Shown: positions 11,205-23,471, counted from the first letter of the stretch. The stretch is 64,000 bases of DNA from Bagarius yarrelli (GCA_005784505.1 VCAZ01000130.1:124057-188056), one strand, 5' to 3'. Program-made: numbers and translations. The notes: generated by a model not told the origin, from the sequence alone.

Positions 11205-12866
11205 AACATAGATCCAGAAGCGGGCATGTAACCATTTTAATAAAGTGACTGCTTTTCTGTAGGATGGTTAACCCACTATATCAATATCTCACTTCATCAG
11301 GATGGGGGGACGTATTCCGACAGATGTATATCTGACCGTCGGATTCCGTTCCCCCTATGTTTCTTATACAGAAAGTCTGATATCTTTCAAACTGATGTTG
11401 ATGAAGCTCCAACTACATACAGAGAAATAAATAGTAGGTTCTAAGCCACTACATCAATTTGAACAGTTGGAACTCTGACCCTCAGATTCTGTTCCCCCTA
11501 TGTTTATTACACAGGGAGGTTCTGACATCTTTTAAACTGGTGTTGTTAAAGCTTTATCTACGTACAGAAAAAATTGGTTAGTTCAAAGCCACTACATCAA
11601 TATCTTACTTTATTAGGATGGGGGAACGGATTTCAACAGCTGTATATCTGAGCATCGGATTCCGTTCCTCCTTATGTTTCTTATATCTTTAAAACTGATG
11701 TTGTTAAAGCTCCATCTACATACAGAGAAGAAATATCAATTTTTAAGCCACTACATCAATATCTTACTTCATCAGGATGGGGAAACGGATTCCGACAGCT
11801 CTATATATATATATTTATAAAATGGTATGAGTTGAAATTAAAATAAGACAATTAAAAAAAACACCAATAAAGTGTTACAATAAAGTCTAAAATTATAACA
11901 GAATGTGCTTTCTGCTTATTCTTTATCCATTATCAGGTTTAGGCCACTGTGCCCCCCCCCCTTTATAGAGAGGGGTTGTATAATATATCTTCAATGTACA
12001 TTTTTAATACTACAATGTATAGCACTTTATGTATACTTTTTAACAGTGCATTACATTAAACTGACTATACTAATTATATACTTGCATATAAATTATTACA
12101 GTTTTATGGCAAACAAAAATCATTGTAATTAATTGAAAATATGAGTTTCTGGGTATTGCTCCAGGTGTTGTTAGACAAAAACTTGTAGGAAAAACATAGA
12201 TCCAGCAGTAGGACATAGATATGCAAACATTTTAATAAAGAGTCTGCTTTTCTGTAGGATGGTTAACCCACCATATCAATATCTCACTTCTCGCATCATT
12301 TGCATTTAATAAAATAACTAGTAAGTTCTGAACCACGACATCAATTTCGACAGCTTGATATCTGACCGTCAGATTCTGTTCCCCCTTATGTTTCTCATAC
12401 AGGGAGATTCTAAAATCTTTCAGACTGATATTGTTAAAGCTTTATGTACATACAGAAAAATAACTAATAACGTTTTAATCGCTACATTCAATATCTTACT
12501 TCGTTAGGATGGGGAAACGGATTCTGACAGCCGTATCTCTGACCGTCGGATTCCGTTCCCCCTACATTTCCTATACAGGGAGAGTCCTATATCAATTTCA
12601 AATTGAGGTTGTTGAAGCTTTTTTTCTACATACAGAAAAAATAAAATAATAACTTTTAAGCCACTACATCAGTATTGCACTTGATTAATATTGGGGGAAC
12701 AGATTCAGACAGCTGGATCTCTGAGCATGGGATTCCGTTCCCCCTATGTTTCCTATACAGGGAGAGTCCTATATCAATTTCAAATTGAGGTTGTTGAAGC
12801 TCCATATACATACAAAACAATAACTAGTAAGTTCTAAGCCACTACATCAGTTTCGATAGCTGGATA
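11205..12866. repeat. Tandem array of 140-180 bp units, each carrying a hairpin
   Basis: The phrase GATTC(C/T)GTTCC recurs at 11342, 11485, 11658, 12372, 12549 and 12731, and AAGCCACTACATCA recurs between copies. The better units contain facing arms close to GGGGAACGGATTCCGAC and GTCGGATTCCGTTCCCC separated by about 15 bases, so single strands could fold into long stems. The leading sequence ACATAGATCCAG to TATCAATATCTCACTT is present at 11205-11295 and again at 12195-12290, so the block is duplicated on a scale of about 1 kb, with an unrelated AT-rich spacer near 11820-12180. No coding sequence is evident. Confidence 0.75.
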
Positions 12867-15800
12867 TCATTAGTGACGTACACCAGATCGCTAATCCCCG
12901 ATCCCCTAAATAATTATCAGTGATGTACGTCGCATCGTTAATGCCCGCTTCCCTGAAATAATCAACAACGATGTATGCCCCATCGTTAATGCCCGGTTCC
13001 CTCAAAAAATACTTAGTGATTTGTGCCGCATCATTTATGTCTGGTCCCTGAAATAATGATCAGTCATGTACGTCACATCGTTATTGCCAGGTCCCTAAAA
13101 TAATCAACAGCCATGTACGTCACATCGTTAATGCCAGGTCCCTAAAATAAATCAACAGCCATGTACGTCACATCGTTAATGCCAAGTCCCTTAAATAATT
13201 ATTAGTTATGTACGTCACATCGTTAATGCCAGGTCCCTAAAATAATTATTAGTTATGTACACCACATTGTTAATGCCTGCTCCTCTTAAAAAAAAAAATC
13301 ATCAGTAATGTACATTGCATTGTTAATGGTCTGTCCTTTAAAATAATCATCAGTGATGCAGGTTGCATTATTAATGCCAGGTTTTCTAAAATAATCATCA
13401 GTAATGTACATTGCATTGTTAATGGTCTGTCCTTTAAAATAATCATCAGTGATGCAGGTTGCATTATTAATGCCAGGTTTTCTAAAATAATCATCAGTGA
13501 TGTACGCCGCATCGTTAATGCCAGGTCCCTAAAATAATCAAGTCATGTATGCCACATAGTTAATGCCCGGTCCCTAAAATATTTATTAGTGATGTCTGCC
13601 GCATCCTTAATGCTCGGTCCCCTGAAATAATCATCAGTGATGTATGCCGCATCCTTTATGTCTGATCCCCTAAAATATTCATCAGTTATGTACACCTCAT
13701 CATTAATGCCAGGTCCCTAAAATAATCATCAGTGATGTACGTTGCATCAGTAATGGCCGGTCCCTAAAATAATCATCAGTGATTTACACCACATTGTTAA
13801 TGCTCAGTCCCCTAAGATATTCATTAGTGACATACATTGCCTTGTTAATGCCTGGTCCTCTAAAATAATCGTCAGCGATACACGCCGCATCAAAAATGCC
13901 CAGTCCCTAAAATAATTTTCAGTGACGTACGCCACATCGATAATGCTCGTCCTCTAAAGAATTATCAGTGATGTACGCCGCATCCTTAATGCCTGGTCCC
14001 TGAAAGAATCATCAGTAATGTATGCCGCATTGTAAATACCCGGTCCCCTAAAATAATCAGCAGTAATGTACGTCGCATCATTAATGCCGGATTATAATCA
14101 TAAGTGATGTACCCCACATTGTTAATGCCCGGTCCCTACAATAGTAATCACTAATGTACATTGCATCGTTAATGCTCTGTCCTTTAAAATAATCATCAGT
14201 GATGTATGCCGCACTTTGAATGCCTGGTCCCATAAAATAATCATCAGTGATGTACACCACATCGTTAATGTCAGGTCCTAATGCCAGGGGCAGTGGTGGC
14301 TCAAATGGTTAAGGTGCTGAGCTGTTTTGAGGACCAGAAACACCTGGGTTCAAGCCCCATCACCGGCAAGCCAACCGCTGTTGGGTCCTTGAGCAAGACC
14401 CTTAACTTCCTGCTCCAGGGGCGCTGTATCATAGCTGACCCTGCGCTCTGACCCCAACTTACTAAGACGGGCTATGCGAAAAATGCATTTCATTGGCTCT
14501 GTACATGTACCTTGCACAATGACAATGAAGTTGAATATTATATATTATTATTATTATTATTATTTAAAATCATCATTAATAAAGTACGCCCCATAAAATA
14601 ATCGTGTACGCAAATGGTCCCTAAATGTGCCAGTAAATGGCCCTAAAATAATCATCAGTGATGTATGCTGCATCAGTAATGCTTGGTCCCCTAAACTATT
14701 TAACATTGATGTACGCTGAATGGTGAATGCCCAGTCCCCTAAAATAATCATCAGCTCAGTCCTCTGAAGAATTATCAGTGATGTACCCCGCATCATTAAT
14801 GACAGGTCCCTAAAATAATAAACAATGATGTACACCACATTGTTAATGCCTGGTCCTTTAAAATAATCATCAGTTATGCAGGTTGCATCATTAATGCCCG
14901 GTACCCTTAAAAAATCGTTAGTGATGTACGCCGCATTGTTAATGGCTGGTCCCTAAAATAATCATCAGTTATGTACGCCACATTGTTAATGCCAGGTCCC
15001 TAAAATAATCAACAGTGATGTACGCCACATCGTTAATGCCTGGTCCCTAAAATAATTATTAGTGATGTTTGCCGCATCGTTAATGCTCTGTCCTTTAGAA
15101 TAACTAATAGTGTTGTACGCCGCATTGTTATTGCTCAGTCCTCTAAAAGACCAATCAGTGATGTACGCCACATCAGTAATGCCCGGTCCCCTAAAATAAT
15201 CATCAGTAATGTACGCTGCATCTTTAATGCCTGTTGCATCCTTAATGCCCGGTCCCTAAAATAAACATCAGTGAAGTACGCCACATCGTATTTGTCTGGT
15301 CCGCTAAAATAATTATCAGTGATGTACACCTCATCGTTAATGCCAGGTCCCTAAAATAATCATTAGAGATGTTTGTTGCATCGGTAATGGCCGGTCCCTA
15401 AAATAATCGTCAGTAATGTACGCCGCATTGTTAATGCCAGGTCCCTAAAATAATTAACTGTGATGTTCCCGCATTGTTAATGCTTGGTCCTCTAAAATAA
15501 TCATTAGTGTTAATGTCACGTCCCCTAAAATAATCATTAGGGATGCACGCCACATCGTAATTGTCTGGTCCTCTAAAATATTCATCAGTGATGTAACCGC
15601 ATTGTTAATGCCCGGTCCCCTAAAATAATAATCAGTGATGTATGCCGCATCCTTAATGCCTGGTCCCTAAAATAATCATCGTTGATGCATGTTGCATTGT
15701 TATTGCCCGGTCCCTAAAATAATCATTAATGATGCACACCACATCGTTATTGCCCGGTCCCTAAAATAATCATTAGGGATGCACGCCACATCGTAATTGT

Positions 15801-16929
15801 CTGGTCCTCTAAAATATTCATCAGTGATGTAACCGCATTGTTAATGCCCGGTCCCCTAAAATAATAATCAGTGATGTATGCCGCATCCTTAATGCCTGGT
15901 CCCTAAAATAATAGTGATGTAGGCCACATCGGTAATGCCAGGTCCCTAAAATAATCATTAGTGTTGTACGTCTATACTCTATAGTGATGTACGCCGCATC
16001 GTTAATGCCCGGTCCCCTAAAATAATTATCAGTGATGTTTGCTGCATCGTTAATGCCCGGTCCCTAAAATAAACATCAGTAATGTACGCTGCATCGTAAA
16101 TGTCTAGTCCCCTAAAATAATCATCAGTGATTTATGCGGCATTGTTAATACCTGGTCCCCAGAATAATCATCGTTGATTTAGGCCACATCGTTGATGCCC
16201 GGTCCCCTAAAATAATCATTAGTGATGCATGCTGCATCATAAATGCCCTGTCTCTAAAATAATCATTAGTAATGTAAGCCGTATCCTAAATGCCTGGCCC
16301 CCTAATCCTAATCCTCTAAAATAATCATCTGTTGACGCTGCATCCTTAATGCCTGGTCCCTAAAATAATTATCAGTGATGTACGCCGCATTGTTAATGCT
16401 CTGTCCTCTTAAAGAATCATTAGTAACCTACGCCACATAATTAATGCCTGGTCCCTAAAATAATCATTAGTGATGCACGCCGCATTGTAAATGCCCGGTC
16501 TCTAAAATAATCATTAGTAATGTACGCCACACTGTTAATGCTCGGTCCTCTAAAATAATCATCTGTTGACGCTGCTTCCTTAATGCCTGGTCCCTTAAAT
16601 AATTATCAGTGATGTACGCCGCATTGTTAATCCTCGGTCCTCTTGAAGAATCATTAGTAATGTACGCCACATCATTAATGCCCCTAAAATAATCATCAGT
16701 GATCTATGCCGTATCGTTAATGCATGGTCCTCTAAAATAATCATAGTGATGTATGCCGCATTGTGAATGCCCGGTCCCCTAAAATACTCATCAGTAATGT
16801 ACGCCACATCGTTAATGCCTAGTCCCCTTAAATAATCATCAGTGATGCAGGTTGCATCGTTAACGCGCGGTTCCCTCAAAATATCATTAGTGATGCTGCA
16901 TCGTTAATGCCCGGTCCCTAAAATAATTT
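12867..16929. repeat. 47-48 bp satellite/minisatellite, roughly 80 copies
   Basis: The unit is close to CGTTAATGCCCGGTCCC followed by TAAAATAATCATCAGTGATG and TACGCCGCAT. Units vary by point changes and by one-base differences (47 or 48 bp). Some neighbouring groups were amplified together: a dimer is repeated around 13310-13500, and blocks near 15541 and 15778, and near 16331 and 16565, repeat with an offset of about 235 bp, five units. A SINE interrupts the array at 14287-14565 and a LINE tail ends it. Because 48 is a multiple of three, the minus strand has short open runs of a 16-residue repeat, but these break often. Confidence 0.95.
14287..14565 (+). mobile_element. tRNA-derived SINE with LINE-like tail, inside the satellite
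   Basis: The head GGGGCAGTGGTGGCTCAAATG with B-box GGTTCAAGCCC is tRNA-like. The 3' end reads TTGCACAATGACAATGAAG and finishes in an (ATT)n run; the same tail closes the LINE fragment ending near 17545. The satellite continues on both sides, so this SINE landed in an existing array. Confidence 0.85.
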
Positions 16930-17545
16930 GTGAAAACCGCCCAACAAATCATCAGCACCTAGCTACCCACCTTGAGGAACATTCACAAAAAAAGCTGTCT
17001 GCAAAGGGCAAGAGGTATAATCAAAGATCCTTCTCACCCCAACTATTATCTCTTCACACTTCTTCCATCAGGCAGACGCTACCCATTCCTCAGAAAGGAC
17101 TAAAAAACTGCTTTTTTTTCCTGTGGCTGTTTCTGCACTGAACAGTTGATTGTACAGTATTAACAATCACTTTCTGTACTTTTCACTAATTTTGTCATTA
17201 TAAGTCATTGCACCGTCCATAACTATCGTTACACTTTTGTATATTCCATCTATATTAACTCTGTATTTACTGTAGCATAAAAGCACTCTTATGTATATAT
17301 CTATTGCCATTCCTTGCACAGCTATAACTATCATATTATATATACCCTTATTTAAAGATACCATATATTACATACTATTGCACCTTCTGTATATTATTTA
17401 CTCTCACCTCTGTAATTATGAACCTCATACCCTTATTTATTACACTGCTATTTATTGTGAATAGGCCACTTATGCACTTCTGGTTGGATGCCAACTGCTC
17501 TGTACATTACATTGCACAATGACAGTAAAGTTTAATCTAATCTTA
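16930..17545 (+). mobile_element. CR1/Rex1-like LINE 3' fragment
   Basis: Frames around 16985-17110 give a segment ending in ARGIIKDPSHPNYYLFTLLP and SGRRYPFLRKD, the extreme C-terminus of a fish LINE reverse transcriptase, followed by an AT-rich 3' UTR ending TTGCACAATGACAGTAAAG. It is 5'-truncated and joins directly to the last satellite unit. Confidence 0.65.
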
Positions 17546-17784
17546 TAATTAATGTATACGAAAAGAATATTGGCTGATCTATGGTTATCAAATTTTTAAA
17601 TTTCGTATTATCTGTATCAGCATCAGCCCTGAAAAAAACATATCAGTCATGCTCTATTAATTAATATATTTGCAGTAATATGAATGGAAGGTGATAATTA
17701 AATATTTAGTTTTATTAACAATTAAAAGTGAAGTGTAGAGAGTACTTAAAAGAATACTGCAGTGTAGCGATAAAACACTGTAAG

Positions 17785-19710
17785 GCCAAAAGTATTAGAA
17801 CACCTGACCATCACATCTCATCATCTCTCTCACTAGTCTCACTAATGTTGAGGTGAGGAGGTCTGGGGTTCAGTCGGGGTTCCAGTTCATCCCGAGGGTA
17901 GAGCTGGACGATTTGGCCAAATTTTATATTACAATATAGTTCTTAATCTCGGTCGATAATTCTGATATCAATATGATTATTGGAAAAGTCTTGGAGTACA
18001 TGGAGATATGTACCTACAAACATCTGAAAAATTAATTTGCCAAGTCTATAAAACCTCTTATAAAACTATACAATATTTTAGATATAAAAACGCTACAAAT
18101 AAATAAATGTTTACCTTTATTTATATTTGGACTTCATTAATTAGTGACACTGAAATACAAAAGACTCTATCATTCACATAAAAGAGTGACGACTTTCTTA
18201 AGCATGTCATTTATACAAATAGTATCACAGACGGACATTTTATAAAGGTAAAATTACGTCCAAAAATTTGCATGTGCAGGGTAATATTTCTGAAAGTGTA
18301 TGTAAAATATAGATGTAGACAGATATAGAGACTTATAATAACAAATATATAGTTATATAAATAAAACTGGCTGTAGTAAAATCATAAGGACTGGTATATC
18401 TGAGACTTAACATGGTATTAAGTTTAAATTACTGAATGAGGTAAGCAGATATATTTGATATACATTTTTACATAAATGCTATACCAGCCCTTATGGTTTT
18501 TCTACAGTTAAGCCAGTGATTATCAATAAACCATAGCTTGTCTGTTTGTGCAGTGCATTAATGGTAATTTCTGCTGCCGCTGGACAATTCTAGGGCAAAA
18601 TGACGCAAGGTACATATTCCTAGCATGTTTTTGAGCCAATCAGATAATAAAAACCGCAGCCAACAAGAACACCGTTTAATTGATTAGAAGTAATAAGTCC
18701 CGCGTTTTTCCTCACTTGCAAACAGTAAGTGCAAGCGCGAGTCAAAGAAAGACAGTGCATATCAGGTTATTTAAGGAAAAGTTATGCCCTGCATACGCAA
18801 CACTTTGTTTACACCTTTGCAACAGCTTTATTTTACACATAGAGATGTATTCTTTAGAGTGAATCTGTTTTGCAGTTCTTATCACAACTGTTTTTGCTTG
18901 CAAATTGCCGTTTACAGACTTAAGCGCAAAAAAACTATGTTAAAAGTGTAAGCGTGGAAAAAAAACATAGGTCAGAAGAATAAAGATCATATTTATTACA
19001 AATTAATGACATTGCAGTTTTTCAACACATGATTTACACTTACGAAACTGTTATGTTGATCTTGTAACTTAAATAACACCTTAACATGCATGTGTTTTGG
19101 CTTAGTAAAACACACAAATTTGTGGGATTTTTCCTTCATATCAAAGTTGAGGCATTATTAAGATTATCTTTATTACTGATACACGGCTTCATGCATTCGG
19201 CGCGCTATAATCTTGCGTTGTATCTGGTGCGCACGACCCGAAACAGTGGGAGATCTGAGATACGGTTGTTTTGTGCAATGCGCGGTCTGCAAGCAGCACA
19301 ATCTGAGTTGAGCTCACTTAGCGGCCATGTTAAATAGAGCTCAAGAAAGTGTGTGGGGCAAATGATAGCGTGGGGTTACAATACACAAGTAAGCAATTGT
19401 GTTCCCTTCCTTATGGTTGTGCCCTGAACGTCATTTAGTGACGAATGCTGTGATGTCTATCTAAATATTGTAAATGGGTTTTAAAAACATATCACTATTT
19501 TACTATTATTTTATTTATATTTATATTTATTTTACTGTGATATTTATTGATATTGAATTATTGTCCAGCCCTACCCAAAAGTGTTCAGTTTGAAGGGGTT
19601 GAGTCGAAGTCAGAATTGAGACATAAGTTCTTCCACTCCAAAACATCAGGTCAGGAGGTTTGTGCACAGGGATATTGATATGCTGGAGTTTAAGTAATGC
19701 AATGGTTTAG
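17785..19710. mobile_element. Older repeat interrupted by a hAT element
   Basis: The left part (17785-17898, from GGCCAAAAGTATTAGAACAC) and right part (19574-19710, through TTCTTCCACTCCAAAAC to TTTGTGCACAGGG) read as one continuous fish repeat once the insert is removed. I recognise this repeat from other fish genomes by memory only; its class is uncertain. Confidence 0.55.
17899..19573. mobile_element. Non-autonomous hAT-like transposon
   Basis: The 1675-bp element starts TAGAGCTGGACGAT and ends ATTGTCCAGCCCTA, facing terminal repeats of the hAT type. The flanks CCCGAGGG (17891-17898) and CCCAAAAG (19574-19581) fit an 8-bp target duplication differing by three G/A transitions. No transposase domain is recognisable; the short open frames near 18680 and 19086 lack motifs. 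Confidence 0.65.
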
Positions 19711-19832
19711 TATTCAAAGACATTTTGCGTGTTTTTGATTTAGGAAAAAGACACAATTATATTAGTGTGATTAGAAGGTGTTCACAAACCTTTTTTCTAT
19801 TTAGTGTATTTGCAAACAGTTTGCAGGTTACA

Positions 19833-21843
19833 ATGGAACGAAGTCAGTCCTGCAGCAGATCTTTGAACCGCTCTATGAGCAGGCATAAAAAAGAGCAAAG
19901 ATCATCTAATAAACGTCACCGATCGCCCTCGTCCTGCTCGAGCTCCAACACTTTGAGTCCAATCCGTCACAAGAAACAAGCACACGACTCCAGAAAGAGC
20001 CAAAGTTTAGGTATGTCAAGTGGAGCCTCTGTCCTATTGATTTTAATCTTTAATTTTCCTTATTTTGGCATGACATCTAATATTTTAAAAAGACCCGTCT
20101 ATTGATCACTGTCAATAAATTTTTGCATTTTAAGAAATTGTAAAAGTTAATGCCTGGAAATATTAGACTTAATATTAAAATTAGCTTTGTTTTTAAAGTT
20201 AGCTTTTAGCATAAACAAGATGTGTTTTTGGTCTTTGAGCAAATCCACAGTGTATATTTAACATACAAACACTAGAAGACATACAAACATAATATGCTTA
20301 AGACAAACATCATATCAGGACACACTGCCTCATGACACAAATCTAATTATAACTTTTGCAAATTAAATGTGTTTAGAGAGCAGAAGGGTAAAGAAAAAGC
20401 AGAAAAGAAAACAGCGTTCTTCCTCATCCTCAAGCAGCTCATCATCTTCATCATCGTCCAGTGACAAGAAAGCTAAGAAGAAGAGAAAGAATAAAAAGGT
20501 CAAGAAGCAATTGAAGAAAATGAAAGCAAAGGAAAAAAAGAGGGTAAAAAGGGAGAAGAAAAGGCTGAAGAAGATAAAGAAGTTAGCAGCTAAGGCTGAA
20601 GCAGCAGCAAATAAAGCTCCACTGATGATTCCTGTCCCAGTTTCTGTTCAGATAAACAAACCCCAGTCATACCTAGAGACCTGGCAAAGTGATGACACCG
20701 CAGAACATGGTCCAGGTAAAGGACAGTCCGCTTAATGTCACATTTTCTTTGGGGATTTAACATGTAATCCAGACTAACAAATGTGTAATAATTTTCTTTA
20801 TTGAGTGATGACTGATGAACAGAAGGCCAGTTTTTCTACTAAAAGGCCACTGACAAAAGAGGAGTATGAAGCCAGACAAAGTGTCATGCGGAGAATTGTT
20901 GACACTGAGACAGGACGTACCAGGTGTGTCACCTCTTTTTGCTACCACTAATATGCAACTATTGTATTTATACAAACAGGTGATGTGTACTTATTAATTG
21001 ACCCTAAAGACTGTAGTCTAAGGTGTGTATTAATCTACTGCTAGACTGGTGAGAGGAGATGGCGAGATTTTGGAAGAGATTGTCACCAAAGAAAGACAGA
21101 AAGAAATCAATAAGGTAAACACGCTATCAAGATTTGTCACTTTATTGTACACAAGGGTGTAAATTGTATTAAAATAGTATGGCGGCAAATCAATGCCAAA
21201 ACGGTGAAATGAACGCGAGGAAACGGGAGCTCGCAAGCTCATTGAAACACTCGTAAACGCATCACATCACCTGCGCGCGCGACGATAAATCTCGCAGCAT
21301 GCATGCAAATCATCCCTCTCTGGCTTTTCTTTTTGCTGTAACAAACAATTTTATTTTTGTCAGTTGTGGGGCGGGACTTGCTGTTTCAACTGTAATCTCA
21401 AACACCAATGGCTATTCCCCCTTTTCCGGAGGTTAGCCGTGATAGGACACCGTGAAGCTGTACTATTTTATTTAAAGTTTAGTGTATTTCTAATTATATT
21501 TTCTAAGGGACAATGAAGTCTTCACACCCCCTGATCTTTTTCTTTCACATTTAAGGTCACGTGTAGGTTAGTATGATATAAATGATGTTCAGAGGGGATG
21601 TAATGCTATGTACTTGTTCTTCGTTAATAAAGATTTTGTTAACTATCTATTCCATTGACAATGTTTAATAATGATAATATTTATTCGTTGACGAAGCCAT
21701 GTTTAAGGTGATGAGGTCACGTGAATTATGGATCACCATAAAATAGTCTTTCATAAAAGTTTTACTTTAACTTTTTGTTTTCTTAGCAAGCAACTAAGCG
21801 AGACGGTGACATGTTCCAGAAAAGACTGGGGATGAACAGGTAG
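19833..21843 (+). CDS. ARL6IP4: ADP-ribosylation factor-like 6 interacting protein 4 (SRp25-like)
   Basis: A nuclear serine/arginine- and lysine-rich protein linked to splicing regulation. Coding exons: 19833-20010, 20377-20715, 20806-20923, 21045-21114, 21787-21843; all junctions are AG/GT and the phases agree, giving 252 residues plus stop. Exon 1 is Arg/Ser-rich; exon 2 has a run of 15 serines encoded by mixed codons, then a long Lys/Arg block; exons 3-5 make the conserved C-terminus with TDEQKA, TKEEYEARQSVMRRIVD, TETGRTR, GDGEILEEIVTKERQKEINK and QATKRDGD, matching the family signature closely. The ATG follows a good acceptor (TTGCAG, ending 19826), so a 5' UTR exon must lie upstream. 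AATAAA signals occur near 22040 and 22054. The family name rests on the C-terminus and is secure. Confidence 0.92.
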
Positions 21844-22059
21844 AGAAACAATTCAGAAACTGCTTTATCAGAGGGAAAAGCTACATCCAGACAAGTTCAC
21901 ATTGTATGTTTATTTAAATATGTATTTCATTGTCTTGATTCATTTAAAAATATGTATTTCTAATACTTAGTCTTTAAGTGCTTTAATGGTTGTTTGAATA
22001 CTTTTGTTGTCTGTTTCTGCTTTTTTGTACAGACCTGCAAATAAATGATTAAATAAACA

Positions 22060-23465
22060 TCACCGGTCATATGATCGTTGAAATTCACACTCAATCATAC
22101 CACTTTTCATTTGTGTGACTTCGGACTGAAATTATTTTGCTTCTGCAATGTTATTTTTAATAAATATATGTGTGTGTTTGCACACAGTTTCTTCTGTCAA
22201 ACAATAAAATCTAAATGTAAATTTCCTTTCTCTTTTCCACGTAGGCATGCATGCACAGCAGAGTAGCACACATGGGGCTTGCTAAAGCCATAAAAATCTG
22301 CTGTGCCCTAGTAAAATCTTAAGTTTGAGTTACTCAATTCATTGATTGAGTTTACAGATGGCCTATCAGGAGAGGAGAATGTGACCATTTCATTTGTGAA
22401 ATTTATCCTACATATCTCCAATTTACAAGTGCTGTCCAAGGCGGAAGATGACTAAAACTATCAAAGCCCACATCTTTTTGTATGGGGTTACAGAGTTTGA
22501 CAGCTTGACAGTTTTTTTGTGCACCACTATTTAGTGAAAATCAATAGAATCAGCATCTGGAAATTTTCCAGAGATTGAAAGTTTTTTTTAAAAAAAGTGA
22601 GCCAACTTTACCCACTTAGAAGAGCAGAGCAGCAGGTACTTGGGATCCTTTATGCTGGATATTGATGAAAAAAACCCTTGAAATGGTGGAGAAAGTAACA
22701 TGACCTGTTCTGTAACACGAAAAATCAGACAACATGGATTCTTCAGGTTTTGTTACTGAGGAGGAATCACACCTGGGTTTATCATTCATTTTGAAATGAA
22801 TGCCGATTTCCACACCGGCGACATTGCTATCAATACATCCCTAATGTTAATAAAATATTTTCAAATTACTTTACATCTCAACTCTTCAGAATGCTGCATG
22901 TGACAAAAAACAACCAATCACCTTACTTGCACTGAAAAAAAAATGTCAGAACAGCTCATAATTAGTTTTTATATTTTCTTCATAAATAAATGAGTTTATA
23001 CTTTAATTGGATTCCAGTTCAAAATGTTAAATAAACAAATAAACCATAATTTGTTTCTCTCAATTATTCTAAAATCACAACACATTTATTCATTTCAAAA
23101 CTTATCCCAAATCTAATAGTATACAACACAATTTAAAGAACAAACCATGTCACTGATATATAGGATCAAAATAAATTTTAAAAAATATAGGGAAAAACTG
23201 TTTATTAATTATATCATCTAGTCTTTATTCAGAATAAATACACCAAACTGTTCGACAGAACACAAAACTTGAAAATACTGAAACTCTGAAATAAACCCAT
23301 AGGCTGCAATCTAAAATATCAAATCATTATTAATTCTGTACAAAACTGCAGGTTAAATAAAGAGCAGATTATTACTGAACTATTTTTTATCTGTTTCTAT
23401 TCGTTCACAGTAATCTGTACAGTGAATTTCCAACCAAATTAAAAGATTTTACACGACTCATAAAT
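22060..23465. other. Intergenic interval between convergent ARL6IP4 and MTRFR
   Basis: No gene is visible. The stretch holds the 3' ends of both genes: a plus-strand poly(A) region before 22060 and, for the minus-strand gene, TTTATT (reverse AATAAA) near 23222. The region is AT-rich and has no clear transposon. Confidence 0.5.
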
Positions 23466-23471
23466 AAAACT

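Noticed and set aside
14287..14365. Functional tRNA gene (A-box and B-box like sequence)
   Set aside because: The acceptor stem does not pair, and the head is fused to a SINE body and LINE-like tail. The same applies to 36413, 44945, 10685 and 62900.
13270..16879. A coding gene made of 16-residue repeats on the minus strand
   Set aside because: Frames are lost every few units through 47-bp units and stops, no start or splice context is evident, and unit changes do not favour silent sites by eye.
12867..16929. CRISPR-like array (regular repeats about 47 bp apart)
   Set aside because: There are no unique spacers; the whole unit is repeated, the genome is vertebrate, and no cas genes are present. 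It is a satellite.
18680..19337. Two plus-strand open frames between 18.68 and 19.34 kb
   Set aside because: They lie inside the non-autonomous hAT element and show no transposase or zinc-finger motif.
21115..21786. Possible independent gene in ARL6IP4 intron 4 (open frame on the minus strand near 21030-21242)
   Set aside because: It is antisense to exon 4 and has no recognisable motif; the intron is otherwise non-coding.
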